A DNA stretch of 64,000 nt from Verrucomicrobiia bacterium. Lineage in GTDB: Bacteria > Verrucomicrobiota > Verrucomicrobiia > Limisphaerales > JADLHS01. Both the position numbers and the translations under genes were made by a program. This document shows positions 19,843-28,403 of this stretch, piece after piece. Location of the stretch: contig WYBW01000068.1 of assembly GCA_011525685.1 (NCBI GenBank), forward strand, positions 30,871-94,870, in the 5' to 3' direction. The notes below the pieces were generated by a model. That model saw nothing but the letters and a program-made list of their open reading frames with translations, was not told the origin of the DNA and ran no database searches. Numbering within the stretch: the first letter of the stretch is position 1; every line of letters begins with the position of its first letter.

Positions 19843-20442
19843 ATGCTCGGCGAAGGCATCATCAAAGGGATGGCGGAAACGGCGAGGAATTTCCTCGGCA
19901 GTTACGTCCACGAAGAACGGCTTACCACGGTGCAATATCCGGAGGAACGGCTGCCCCAGAACGAGAGCGCGCGCCAGTTCCCGTTCCTGCTTTACGACGG
20001 CGATGACTGGCAGAAAGGGCTGCGCTGCGTGGCCTGTCAGATTTGCGAGAAAGAATGTCCGCCCAAGTGCATCTACATCGAGAAGAGCAAGGACAAGAAG
20101 CCGGACTACGTTGGCAAGCCACAGTTCTATCCGGCGGTTTTCGACATTGATCTCTCGGTCTGCATGAGCTGCCAGATCTGCGTTGAGGTCTGCCCGTTCG
20201 ACGCCATCAAGATGGACACCGAATATGAGTTGAGCACGGCGGATCGTTTCGGCGGGTTGCTGGTCAACAAGCAACAACTCGCCAAACCCAACAGCTACTA
20301 TCGCCGCATCCATCCCGGCGAGGCCGCGGAGGTGGATGCGCGATTGGCGGCGGAGAAAGCCAAAGCGGAGGCCAAAGCCAAAGCCGCCGCCGCTCCGAAA
20401 CCCTCCGTCCAACCGTCCGTCGCCGCGGCTGCGACGAAATGA
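19843..20442 (+). CDS. nuoI: NADH-quinone oxidoreductase subunit I
   Basis: 199-aa ferredoxin-like subunit with two 4Fe-4S motifs: C62, C65, C68, C72 (CVACQICEKEC) and C107, C110, C113, C117 (CMSCQICVEVC), clusters N6a and N6b. The start at 19843 gives the usual amphipathic N-terminus. The last 40 residues are an Ala/Lys/Pro-rich tail (EKAKAEAKAKAAAAPKP) not present in typical NuoI. It lies before nuoH rather than after it, different from the E. coli order. Confidence 0.95.
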   Translation: MLGEGIIKGMAETARNFLGSYVHEERLTTVQYPEERLPQNESARQFPFLLYDGDDWQKGLRCVACQICEKECPPKCIYIEKSKDKKPDYVGKPQFYPAVFDIDLSVCMSCQICVEVCPFDAIKMDTEYELSTADRFGGLLVNKQQLAKPNSYYRRIHPGEAAEVDARLAAEKAKAEAKAKAAAAPKPSVQPSVAAAATK

Positions 20443-20586
20443 ACCGCTTCCGGGCTTTGAAGGGGGACTCCGAGCCAGACCTGCCGCTGGTAAGCGGCAG
20501 CGCACCTGCCAGCGGGTCGCCTGCAAGCTTGATTTTGATCAACGCGCTGGCGAAGCTGCGCCGCGATTTTGCAACCCGACAACGCG

Positions 20587-21762
20587 ATGGGTGATTCGTT
20601 GGATCAGATCTTTGTCCTGCTCAAACACTGGTTGGTGCAGCTTGCGCCAGCCAGTTGGCAGCCCTTGGTGGCCGCTGTGATCTCCATTGCGGCGATCATC
20701 ATCGTGTTTGCCACTTTGTTTGCCGTCACCACCTGGCTGGAGCGCAAGGGACTGGGACGCATCCAGAATCGTTATGGCCCGAATCGCGTCGGGCCGTTCG
20801 GGTTGCTGCAACCCGCGGCGGATGGCATCAAGGCGTTGACCAAGGAGGATTTGGTTCCCCGGGCGGCTGACCGGATCGTGCATTTTCTCGCGCCGGTGGT
20901 GCTGGTGATTCCGGTGCTGCTCTCGTTTGCCGTGCTGCCGGTGGGGCGCAACATGGTGGCGGTGGACATGGACGCCGGCCTGCTCTTTTTCTTCGCCGTC
21001 GGTGCGGCGGCGGAGTTGAGTGTGTTCATGGCCGGCTGGTCGAGCCGCAACAAGTACGCGCTCTTTGGCGCCATGCGGGCCATCGCCCAAATGGTCAGCT
21101 ACGAGATTCCGCTCATTCTCTCCGCGGTCACTGTGATCATGATGACCGGCACCCTTTCCACGGTCAGCATTGTCGAGGCGCAGGCCGGCCACGCCGGATG
21201 GCTGCCGGACTGGTTTGTGTTCACACCCTGGGGCTTCGCGGGTTTCGTTCTGTTCATGATTGCCGCGGCCGCGGAATCGAATCGTTCGCCCTTCGATCTG
21301 CCCGAGGGAGAATCCGAAATCATCGCCGGTTACTTTATCGAATACTCGGGCTTCAAGTTTGCGCTGTTCTTCCTGGCGGAATACCTCGGGTTGTTTGCCA
21401 TCAGCGGTCTGGCCATCACGTTGTTCCTTGGTGGCTGGCACCCGCCGGCGCCCTGGCTCGCGTGGATTCCCTCGTGGGCGTGGTTTTTCCTCAAACTCGT
21501 CACCCTTATCCTGGTGTTCATCTGGGTGCGGGGCACAGTGCCGCGACTGCGCATGGACCAGCTCATGAACTTTGCCTGGAAGTTCATGCTGCCGATGACA
21601 CTGATCAACCTCGTGGCGGCGGCGGCCTGGCATTTCATGCCTCCGGGCCTTCCGCGCTGGCTGGTCTGCGGCGCGCTGGTGGTCACGCCGTACTTGTTGC
21701 TGGGCAAAACTCTGTTCCAAAATAAGAACCTGGCCAAACGCACATATCGTTTTGCGGAGTGA
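20587..21762 (+). CDS. nuoH: NADH-quinone oxidoreductase subunit H
   Basis: 391-aa membrane subunit at the junction of the two arms of complex I, about eight or nine transmembrane helices. Conserved quinone-channel segments are present: ERKGLGRIQNRYGPNRVGPF, LQPAADGIKALTKED, ESNRSPFDLPEGESEIIAGY, and FIWVRGTVPRLRMDQLM. The ATG at 20587 is preferred; an upstream in-frame TTG at 20569 adds six residues. Upstream spacer (20443-20586) shows nothing specific. Confidence 0.96.
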   Translation: MGDSLDQIFVLLKHWLVQLAPASWQPLVAAVISIAAIIIVFATLFAVTTWLERKGLGRIQNRYGPNRVGPFGLLQPAADGIKALTKEDLVPRAADRIVHFLAPVVLVIPVLLSFAVLPVGRNMVAVDMDAGLLFFFAVGAAAELSVFMAGWSSRNKYALFGAMRAIAQMVSYEIPLILSAVTVIMMTGTLSTVSIVEAQAGHAGWLPDWFVFTPWGFAGFVLFMIAAAAESNRSPFDLPEGESEIIAGYFIEYSGFKFALFFLAEYLGLFAISGLAITLFLGGWHPPAPWLAWIPSWAWFFLKLVTLILVFIWVRGTVPRLRMDQLMNFAWKFMLPMTLINLVAAAAWHFMPPGLPRWLVCGALVVTPYLLLGKTLFQNKNLAKRTYRFAE

Positions 21763-21767
21763 TCATG

Positions 21768-21900
21768 AAATCCGAAGCTCGAAATCCGAAGCGCGAAAAA
21801 AGGCCGAATCCCAAGATTCCAAACGTTGTCGGGCGGGCTGTTTTTTCGGCGTTCGGATTTCGGAATTCATTCGGATCTCGGCGTTCGGATTTCGGAATTG
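21768..21900. repeat. AATCCGAA hairpin element between nuoH and nuoJ
   Basis: Left arm has several copies of AAATCCGAA; right arm has GTTCGGATTTCGGAATT twice. The arms face each other, forming a long imperfect hairpin. It fills the 148-bp gap between nuoH and nuoJ. Same family as 57675-57795 and 62477-62622, and short copies in hom and pheT. Confidence 0.8.
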
Positions 21901-21910
21901 GTCTGCAAAC

Positions 21911-22411
21911 ATGACTCTGCCATTTGCCATCATCGCCATCCTTACCATCGCCGCCGCCGTGGCCGCCATGAGTCTGCGCAATCTCGTGCATTGCGCCTTG
22001 GCCTTGACCTTGGCCTTCGCGGGTCTGGCTGCCGCGTTCCTGAATCTCGACGCGCAGTTTGTCGGTTTCGCCCAGATACTGGTCTATGTCGGCGCGGTGG
22101 CGATTCTCATCGTCTTCGCCATCCTGCTGACCCGCGGCGGTGAGACGCCGGAGAAGTCGGTTTTTTCCGCTTCGTGGGCTTGGGGGCTGGCTGTCGCGGT
22201 GGTGGTGTTCGCGACCCTCGCCTGGGCGATCACCAAGAGCGCGGTGGTTGAGCGAAGGCCGGCGGAGCAGGTCGAGGCAAGCGTCAGACAGATCGGCGAC
22301 GCGCTCATGACGAGATTCGTGCTGCCTTTGGAAGTCATCGGCCTGCTGCTGACGGCGGCGTTGATGGGCGCCGTGATCATTGCCATGCGCGAGGAGGGGA
22401 AATCCAAATGA
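21911..22411 (+). CDS. nuoJ: NADH-quinone oxidoreductase subunit J
   Basis: 166-aa membrane subunit with five predicted helices. Conserved third-helix segment with pi-bulge FVGFAQILVYVGAVAILIVFAILL is intact. The ATG at 21911 is just after the repeat element and gives the standard N-terminus MTLPFAIIAIL. An in-frame ORF extends upstream into the repeat but encodes no conserved sequence. Confidence 0.94.
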   Translation: MTLPFAIIAILTIAAAVAAMSLRNLVHCALALTLAFAGLAAAFLNLDAQFVGFAQILVYVGAVAILIVFAILLTRGGETPEKSVFSASWAWGLAVAVVVFATLAWAITKSAVVERRPAEQVEASVRQIGDALMTRFVLPLEVIGLLLTAALMGAVIIAMREEGKSK

Positions 22412-22417
22412 AGTGGA

Positions 22418-22512
22418 ATTCCGAAAGTGAGCACGTGGGAAAGTGGGAAAGGGAGAATGGGCGCCTGCCGCGCCTCCCACGTTCCCGCTTTCCCATTTTC
22501 CCACTTTCATTA
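22418..22512. repeat. GTGGGAAAG hairpin between nuoJ and nuoK
   Basis: Left arm GTGGGAAAGTGGGAAAGGG (22434 onward), right arm CCCGCTTTCCCATTTTCCCAC (to 22507). Forms an imperfect hairpin occupying the spacer. The nuoK Shine-Dalgarno GGGGGAA lies directly after it. Confidence 0.75.
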
Positions 22513-22523
22513 CGGGGGAAAGC

Positions 22524-22835
22524 ATGACGCCGCTTGCGGGCTATCTTCTCCTGAGCGCGATGCTCTTTGCCATCGGCCTCGCGGGTGCATTGACTCGCCG
22601 CAACGCCATCATCGTGCTGATCGGCATCGAATTGATGCTCAACGCGGCGAACTTGAACTTCCTCGCGTTCTGGCGGTTCGGCGAACACCCGGAGGCGCTG
22701 GCCGGCATCATGTTTGTGATTTTCTCCATCGGCGTCGCGGCAGCGGAGGCAGCGGTGGGTCTGGCGCTCATCATTGCGATTTACCGGCATTACAAGACTG
22801 CCAATGTGGATGAAGTGAATTCGTTAAAGGGATGA
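22524..22835 (+). CDS. nuoK: NADH-quinone oxidoreductase subunit K
   Basis: 103 aa, three transmembrane helices, with both buried glutamates of the proton channel visible in [14 protein letters not shown] and the third helix [17 protein letters not shown]. The ATG at 22524 follows a Shine-Dalgarno-like GGGGGAA by 5 nt. It resembles MrpC, but complex I context is unambiguous. Confidence 0.95.
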   Translation: MTPLAGYLLLSAMLFAIGLAGALTRRNAIIVLIGIELMLNAANLNFLAFWRFGEHPEALAGIMFVIFSIGVAAAEAAVGLALIIAIYRHYKTANVDEVNSLKG

Positions 22836-22851
22836 GAAACTCAACGCAACG

Positions 22852-23023
<172 letters not shown>

Positions 23024-23031
23024 GAACCGAG

Positions 23032-25155
23032 ATGCCCTGGATCGTCAAAAACCTCTGGCTGATTCCTGCGCTGCCCATGCTGGCGGCGGGGTTGACCGCG
23101 CTGGCGCCGCAGCGATGCCGCAAGTTCGCCGCATCGCTGGCCATCGGCTCAATGGTGGGCGCGTTCCTGCTTTCGCTCTGCGCGTTTGCGCGGGCCCTGC
23201 AAATTGGACCGCACGGTCCAAAGGACTTCTACAACTTCGACTGGCTGCAGTTCGCGGCAGGCGCTCCCGGTGTTCTCCAGCTGGGCTGGGTGTTGGATCC
23301 CCTTACCGCCGTGATGCTGGTGATGGTCACGTTCGTCGGGCTGCTGATCTTCATCTACAGCGTCGGCTACATGGCGCACGACGAGAATTTCACGCGCTTC
23401 TTCACGTTCCTCTCGCTGTTCGCCGGCGCGATGTTGGGCGTCGTCATCGCGAACAGCCTGTTGCTGCTGTTCATTTGTTGGGAACTCGTCGGTCTCACTT
23501 CCTATCTGCTCATTGGGTTCTGGTATCACAGGCCCAGCGCGGCGGCGGCGGCGAAGAAGGCCTTCATCACCACGCGCGTTGGTGACGTGTTCTTCTTCCT
23601 CGGCATGATGTGGCTCTACCATGAAGCCGGCACGCTTTTATTCTATGACGAAGGCAGGGGGTGCCTTGAACAAGGTGCCCTCATCGGGATGGTCGCCCAG
23701 ACCACCAGCCTCGGCCTGGCGGTTTCGACCTGTATTGGGCTGCTGATCTTCGCCGGGGCGGTGGGCAAGTCCGGCCAGGTCCCGCTGCACGTCTGGTTGC
23801 CGGATGCGATGGAAGGTCCGACGCCCGTCAGCGCGCTCATTCACGCGGCGACGATGGTGGCGGCGGGCGTTTTCCTGGTGGCGCGGGTGTTCCCGCTGAT
23901 GGCGGCGCATCCCGAAGGGGCCGCCGCCGAGACCACCGCACTCCAGGCCGTCACTTGGATCGGGGCCATCACCGCCGTGTTCGCCGCGTCCATCGCGGTC
24001 GCGCAAAACGACATCAAACGCATCCTCGCTTACTCCACCGTCTCCCAGCTTGGCTACATGATGATGGGTCTCGGCACGGGCGGTGTGGCGGTCGGCATGT
24101 TCCATCTCATCACGCACGCCTTCTTCAAGGCGCTGCTGTTCATGGGGGCCGGCTCAGTGATTCACGGCTGTCACGAGGAACAGGACATTCGCCGCATGGG
24201 CGGCATCAAGAAATACATGCCGATCACGTTCGCGACTTATGCCGTCGGCATGTTGGCGCTGGCGGGTTTCCCGCTGTTCTTCTCGGGCTTCTGGAGCAAG
24301 GATGAAATTCTTCATGCGGCGCACGGCTGGCCGGTTTCGCACGTTCCGTTCTACCTTGGAGTGGCGGGTGCCTTCCTGACGGCGTTCTACATGACCCGGC
24401 AGGTGGCGCTGGTGTTCTTCGGCAATAATCGGAGCGAGGCTCTCCCGAGCCGCAGCACTCACGAAGCGAAGGAGGCGCACGATAAATCTCACGCGCCAAA
24501 TGCAGGCGGACATGCTGCGGCTGAGGACAGCCGCGCTCCGCACGAATCCCCGCCCGTGATGACGTGGCCGCTGATCATCCTGGCAGCGTGCGCCATTGGC
24601 CTGAGCGTCATTGGCACGCCAGCGTGGCCGTGGTTTCAATCGTTTCTGGGGGCGCACCACGCGGAGGGTTTCACCGCCGGGGTGGTCAAGCTCATGGTGA
24701 TTTCGGCATTGATCGTGTTCGCCGGCCTCGGCCTCGGCTGGTGGCTCTACGGCCGCAAGCCGAGTCAGAATGCGGATGAGCCCGACGTGCTCGAAAAGCT
24801 GCCGCTAGGCATGCACACCTGGTTTGCGAGAAAGTATGGAATTGATGAACTTTACGAATTGACCGTCATCCGCTTCAACGCGTGGTCGGCGAGGGCGTGC
24901 GCATTTCTCGATCAATGGATTTGGGGCGGGGCGGTCGCTCTCGTCTCCTATCTCATGCTCGGGTTTTCCTGGGTGAGCCGCGCGTTCGACGAATTCGTGA
25001 TCAATCTCGGTTTCGATCAAAGCTGCGGCGGCGTGACGCGCGGCGGCAGGATGATGTCGCGGTTCCAGGACGGGCGCGTGCAGAATTACCTGCGCATTTT
25101 GGGCGCCGGACTGGTGGCGCTGGTGTTGTTCCTGATCTGGGGAGGTGGGAAGTGA
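23032..25155 (+). CDS. nuoL: NADH-quinone oxidoreductase subunit L, extended C-terminus
   Basis: 707-aa antiporter-like distal proton-pumping subunit; E. coli NuoL is 613 aa. The core is typical: CWELVGLTSYLLIGFW with the TM5 Glu, GKSGQVPLHVWLPDAMEGPTP with the TM7 Lys, and HAFFKALLFMGAGS. A polar His/Ala-rich loop lies near residues 475-510. From YGIDELY (residue 602) to RVQNYL, the lateral-helix region is roughly 29 residues longer than in E. coli. This fits a complex with one more antiporter-like subunit to span (see nuoM2). ATG at 23032 starts MPWIVKNL. Confidence 0.95.
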   Translation: MPWIVKNLWLIPALPMLAAGLTALAPQRCRKFAASLAIGSMVGAFLLSLCAFARALQIGPHGPKDFYNFDWLQFAAGAPGVLQLGWVLDPLTAVMLVMVTFVGLLIFIYSVGYMAHDENFTRFFTFLSLFAGAMLGVVIANSLLLLFICWELVGLTSYLLIGFWYHRPSAAAAAKKAFITTRVGDVFFFLGMMWLYHEAGTLLFYDEGRGCLEQGALIGMVAQTTSLGLAVSTCIGLLIFAGAVGKSGQVPLHVWLPDAMEGPTPVSALIHAATMVAAGVFLVARVFPLMAAHPEGAAAETTALQAVTWIGAITAVFAASIAVAQNDIKRILAYSTVSQLGYMMMGLGTGGVAVGMFHLITHAFFKALLFMGAGSVIHGCHEEQDIRRMGGIKKYMPITFATYAVGMLALAGFPLFFSGFWSKDEILHAAHGWPVSHVPFYLGVAGAFLTAFYMTRQVALVFFGNNRSEALPSRSTHEAKEAHDKSHAPNAGGHAAAEDSRAPHESPPVMTWPLIILAACAIGLSVIGTPAWPWFQSFLGAHHAEGFTAGVVKLMVISALIVFAGLGLGWWLYGRKPSQNADEPDVLEKLPLGMHTWFARKYGIDELYELTVIRFNAWSARACAFLDQWIWGGAVALVSYLMLGFSWVSRAFDEFVINLGFDQSCGGVTRGGRMMSRFQDGRVQNYLRILGAGLVALVLFLIWGGGK

Positions 25156-25315
25156 GCGGCGGCGTATGGTTTCGGGGGCGCGCGCGTCTCGCGTGCGGTT
25201 TTCGGCATCCCGCCGAAATCTTCGTCATACAAACTGGAATGAAGTCGTTGATGGTCCAGGCGCGACGCCCGAACCTGCACGCGGGACGTGTGCGCTCCCA
25301 GGACGGAGGGGCGAA
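25156..25315. other. nuoL-nuoM1 spacer with GC-rich repeat-like sequence
   Basis: 160 bp that stays open in the nuoM1 frame but is unlike NuoM. It includes GCGCGTCTCGCGTGC, TTTTCGGCATCCCGCCGAAA (hairpin, 25198-25217) and GCGACGCCCGAACCTGC. It looks like another short repeat placed between nuo genes. Confidence 0.45.
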
Positions 25316-26887
25316 GTGAACGAACTTCCCATACTCACGATCATCACGCTGCTGCCGCTCGTCAGCGGGATTGTTGTCGCGGGCCTGGGCGAGCACAGGA
25401 AACTCGCGCGCGGATTGGCGCTGACCTCCAGCTTCCTCTCGCTGGCACTGGTGTTGGGGCTTTGGCGATCTTTCGATGGCAATTCGGGGCTATTGCAATT
25501 CGTCGAAGGGCCGCATGCCTGGATTCCGACGCTGGGAGTGCAGTACTACCTCGGGGTGGACGGCTTGGGATTGTTGATGGTTTTGCTGACGGCCCTTGTG
25601 GTGCCGATGTCGCTGTTGGCCTCGGGGCGCGTGGCGGACCGGCCGCATGTGTACTACGGGCTGGTGTTATTCCTCCAAGCCGGCCTGGTCGGCACGTTTA
25701 CGGCGCTGAACTTCTTTCACTGGTTCATCTTCTGGGAACTCAGTCTGATTCCAGCGTTCTTTCTTGTGCGGCTCTGGGGCGGAGCAGCCCGCGCAGCGGC
25801 GGCGACGCAGTTTTTCGTTTACACCATGGTCGGCAGCATTGCGATGCTGCTGGCGTTCCTGGCGATCTTTCTTGCCACGAGCGAACCGGGTCAGCCGGGC
25901 GTGTTCGATTTCATCACGCTGGCGGACATGGCGCGCAGCGGCACGCTCGAACAATTGTTGCCCGCCAAACTTGGCTGGATTGATCTCACGGCCAGGAAAC
26001 TCTTGCTCGTCGTGTTTGGCGGGGCGCTGTTGGGCTTCGCGGTAAAGGTGCCGATGATGCCGTTTCACACCTGGCTGCCGGCGGCTTACTCCGAGGCGTC
26101 GTCGCCGGTGACGATGCTGCTCACGGGCGTGATGTCGAAGATGGGCGTCTATGGTTTCGTGCGCATCCTGCTGCCAATCTTCCCGCAGCACATCAACTGG
26201 ATGCTGACGCCGCTGCTGTGGCTGGCGGTCATTACGATTGTCTTCTCCGCTTGCGCCGCCTTCGCGCAGCGCGACCTGAAGCGGATGCTCGCCTACTCCT
26301 CCATCAACCACCTCGGTTACTGTTTGTTGGCGGTGTTCGCGGTGGCCAAGTTCACCAACGCGCCCCAGTTTGCCACGGAGAAAGCCGCCGCGCTCAACGG
26401 CGTGTTTCTGCAAATGTTCAACCACGGCCTCACGGCGGCGGCCCTGTTCTGGTTTGTGGCGCTGATCGAACAACGCAGCGGTGGCTTGCGCGGGCTGAAC
26501 GACTTCGGCGGCCTCCGCAAGGTCGCGCCAATCTTCTGCGGACTGATGGGCATCGCGCTGTTCTCGTCGCTGGGCTTGCCCGGGTTGAACGGGTTCGTCG
26601 GCGAATTCCTGATTTTCAAGGGCGTGTTCCCCCTGGCGCCGTGGGCGGCGGCGTTCTCCGTGATCGGCCTGCTGGTCACGGCGATTTTTATCCTCACGAT
26701 TTTGCAGCGCGTCTTCAATGGGCCGCTGAATGAGAAGTGGTCGAAGTTTCCGGACCTGACGCTGGGCGAGATTGCGTTGTTGATCATCCCGATTGCTTTG
26801 ATGTTCGTGCTGGGACTGTATCCGCGCCTCGTGCTGGACGTGATCAACGCGACGGCGGTGCAGATGGTGGAGCAGTTGAAATTTTAA
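25316..26887 (+). CDS. nuoM: NADH-quinone oxidoreductase subunit M, copy 1
   Basis: 523-aa antiporter-like proton-pumping subunit. Key charged residues: TM5 Glu E141 in FWELSLIPAFF, TM7 Lys K244 in GFAVKVPMMPFHTW, TM8 Lys in GVMSKMGVYG, and Glu in FVGEFLIFK (TM12). The GTG at 25316 is chosen because GGAGGGG lies 6-12 nt upstream and NuoM homology begins there. An ATG-type start at 25145 would translate the repeat-like spacer. The stop is 1 nt before the second nuoM. Confidence 0.95.
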   Translation: MNELPILTIITLLPLVSGIVVAGLGEHRKLARGLALTSSFLSLALVLGLWRSFDGNSGLLQFVEGPHAWIPTLGVQYYLGVDGLGLLMVLLTALVVPMSLLASGRVADRPHVYYGLVLFLQAGLVGTFTALNFFHWFIFWELSLIPAFFLVRLWGGAARAAAATQFFVYTMVGSIAMLLAFLAIFLATSEPGQPGVFDFITLADMARSGTLEQLLPAKLGWIDLTARKLLLVVFGGALLGFAVKVPMMPFHTWLPAAYSEASSPVTMLLTGVMSKMGVYGFVRILLPIFPQHINWMLTPLLWLAVITIVFSACAAFAQRDLKRMLAYSSINHLGYCLLAVFAVAKFTNAPQFATEKAAALNGVFLQMFNHGLTAAALFWFVALIEQRSGGLRGLNDFGGLRKVAPIFCGLMGIALFSSLGLPGLNGFVGEFLIFKGVFPLAPWAAAFSVIGLLVTAIFILTILQRVFNGPLNEKWSKFPDLTLGEIALLIIPIALMFVLGLYPRLVLDVINATAVQMVEQLKF

Positions 26888-26888
26888 A

Positions 26889-28403
26889 ATGTTAGCCTGG
26901 ACCGTTTATATTTCATTTCTTGGCGTGCTGGGGCTGATGCTCCTGCCGAAGGGCAACGCGTCGGCGGCGCGCAAGGTCGCCATGCTGTCAGCAGTCGCGG
27001 GATTGCTCGTGGCGGTGGCGGGCTTTATCCAGTTCAAGGCGGGTGAAATCCTCACGGTTGCCAAATTGCCGTGGGTGCCATCGCTTGGTATCGAATATCA
27101 TCTTGCAGCCGATGGCGTGAGCTTGACGCTTGTGTTGCTCACCGGTCTAGCGGCGGTGGGTGGAATCCTTTTCTCCTGGAACATCGAGCATCGGGCGAAG
27201 GAGTTTTTCGCTTTCTACCTCGCGCTCATCGGCGGCGTATATGGTGTGTTCCTAAGCTTCGATCTGTTCCTGCTGTTCGTGTTCTACGAAATCGCCATCG
27301 TGCCCAAGTATTTCATCATCGCGATCTGGGGTTCGACGCGGAAAGAATACGGCGCGATGAAGCTCGCGCTCTACTCGTTCGTCGGCAGCGCGATGGTGTT
27401 GATCGGCCTCATTGCGGCGTACGTGGTGTCCGGGGCGCAGACGATGAATGTGCTCGAGCTGGCCAAGCATCCGTTTCCGCACAGCTTCCAGGTCTGGGCC
27501 TTTCCGCTGGTGTTCGTGGGCTTCGCCATCCTCGCCGGTATGTGGCCATTTCACACCTGGGCACCGACCGGTCACGTGGCGGCGCCGACCGCCGCTTCGA
27601 TGTTGCTCGCCGGCGTGGTGATGAAACTCGGCGCTTACGGCTGTCTGCGCGTGGCGATGACGCTGTTCCCGGAAGGGCTGGAGGCTTGGAAAACCTGGAT
27701 CGCGGTGCTGGCGGTCATCGGCATCGTCTATGGCGCGATGGTGGCGCTGGTGCAGAAGGATTTCAAATTCGTCATTGGTTACTCGAGCGTGAGCCACATG
27801 GGTTTTGTGCTGCTCGGGTTGGTGACGCTCAACACCATCGGCCTGAGCGGCGCGGTATTGCAGATGTTCTCGCACGGGATCATCGCGGGACTGCTGTTCG
27901 CCGTGGTGGGGCGAATGGTTTATGAGCGGACGCACACACGCGAATTGTCCGTGCTGGAGGGAATGAACCTGGTCAAGGCGATGCCATTTGCGGCGGTGAC
28001 GTTCGTCATCGCGGGCGCGGCTTCGATGGGCTTGCCGGGCTTCAGCGGGTTTGTGGCGGAGTTGCAGGTGCTCATCGGTGCGTGGAAGGCGTTTCCGACG
28101 CTGGCGGTGATTACGGGTGTGGGAATTCTGATTGGCGTGGCATACACGTTGCGCGCGATCCAGCAGGCGTTTTTTGGCGAGGCGAAGGAACGCGGCGCTC
28201 CAGTTCCGCACGATGATGAGGAAACGAAACACGCGGAGCAGGAGATCCGCGCGCCCATCACCATTCCCGAGCGCATCGGGGCGGTGTTGTTGATTGGCAC
28301 TTCGCTGGTGATTGGGCTTTACCCGCGAATTCTCCTGGACGTGATCTTCCCGAGCTTCAATTCGCCGTTGTTTGACGGTTTGAGAAGGGTGGGGTTGCAA
28401 TGA
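26889..28403 (+). CDS. nuoM: NADH-quinone oxidoreductase subunit M, copy 2 (TM7 Lys absent)
   Basis: 504-aa second NuoM, clearly diverged from copy 1. TM5 Glu E134 (FYEIAIVPKYF), TM8 Lys K246 (VVMKLGAYG) and the TM12 Glu (FVAELQVL) are present. The TM7 position equal to K244 of copy 1 is Leu215 in GFAILAGMWPFHTW, so the usual central lysine of the half-channel is missing. A charged insertion (EAKERGAPVPHDDEETKHAEQE) lies near residues 432-455. It begins 1 nt after copy 1 and overlaps nuoN by 4 nt. Four antiporter-like subunits (L, M1, M2, N) are thus encoded in a row. Confidence 0.94.
   Translation: MLAWTVYISFLGVLGLMLLPKGNASAARKVAMLSAVAGLLVAVAGFIQFKAGEILTVAKLPWVPSLGIEYHLAADGVSLTLVLLTGLAAVGGILFSWNIEHRAKEFFAFYLALIGGVYGVFLSFDLFLLFVFYEIAIVPKYFIIAIWGSTRKEYGAMKLALYSFVGSAMVLIGLIAAYVVSGAQTMNVLELAKHPFPHSFQVWAFPLVFVGFAILAGMWPFHTWAPTGHVAAPTAASMLLAGVVMKLGAYGCLRVAMTLFPEGLEAWKTWIAVLAVIGIVYGAMVALVQKDFKFVIGYSSVSHMGFVLLGLVTLNTIGLSGAVLQMFSHGIIAGLLFAVVGRMVYERTHTRELSVLEGMNLVKAMPFAAVTFVIAGAASMGLPGFSGFVAELQVLIGAWKAFPTLAVITGVGILIGVAYTLRAIQQAFFGEAKERGAPVPHDDEETKHAEQEIRAPITIPERIGAVLLIGTSLVIGLYPRILLDVIFPSFNSPLFDGLRRVGLQ

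Noticed and set aside
21768..21900. Short regular repeats considered as a CRISPR array
   Set aside because: Units are 8-10 bp, in facing orientations, without uniform spacers; they form a hairpin rather than an array. No cas genes in the window.
27252..28400. Minus-strand frame opposite nuoM2
   Set aside because: No conserved features; nuoM2 is unambiguous in the same DNA.
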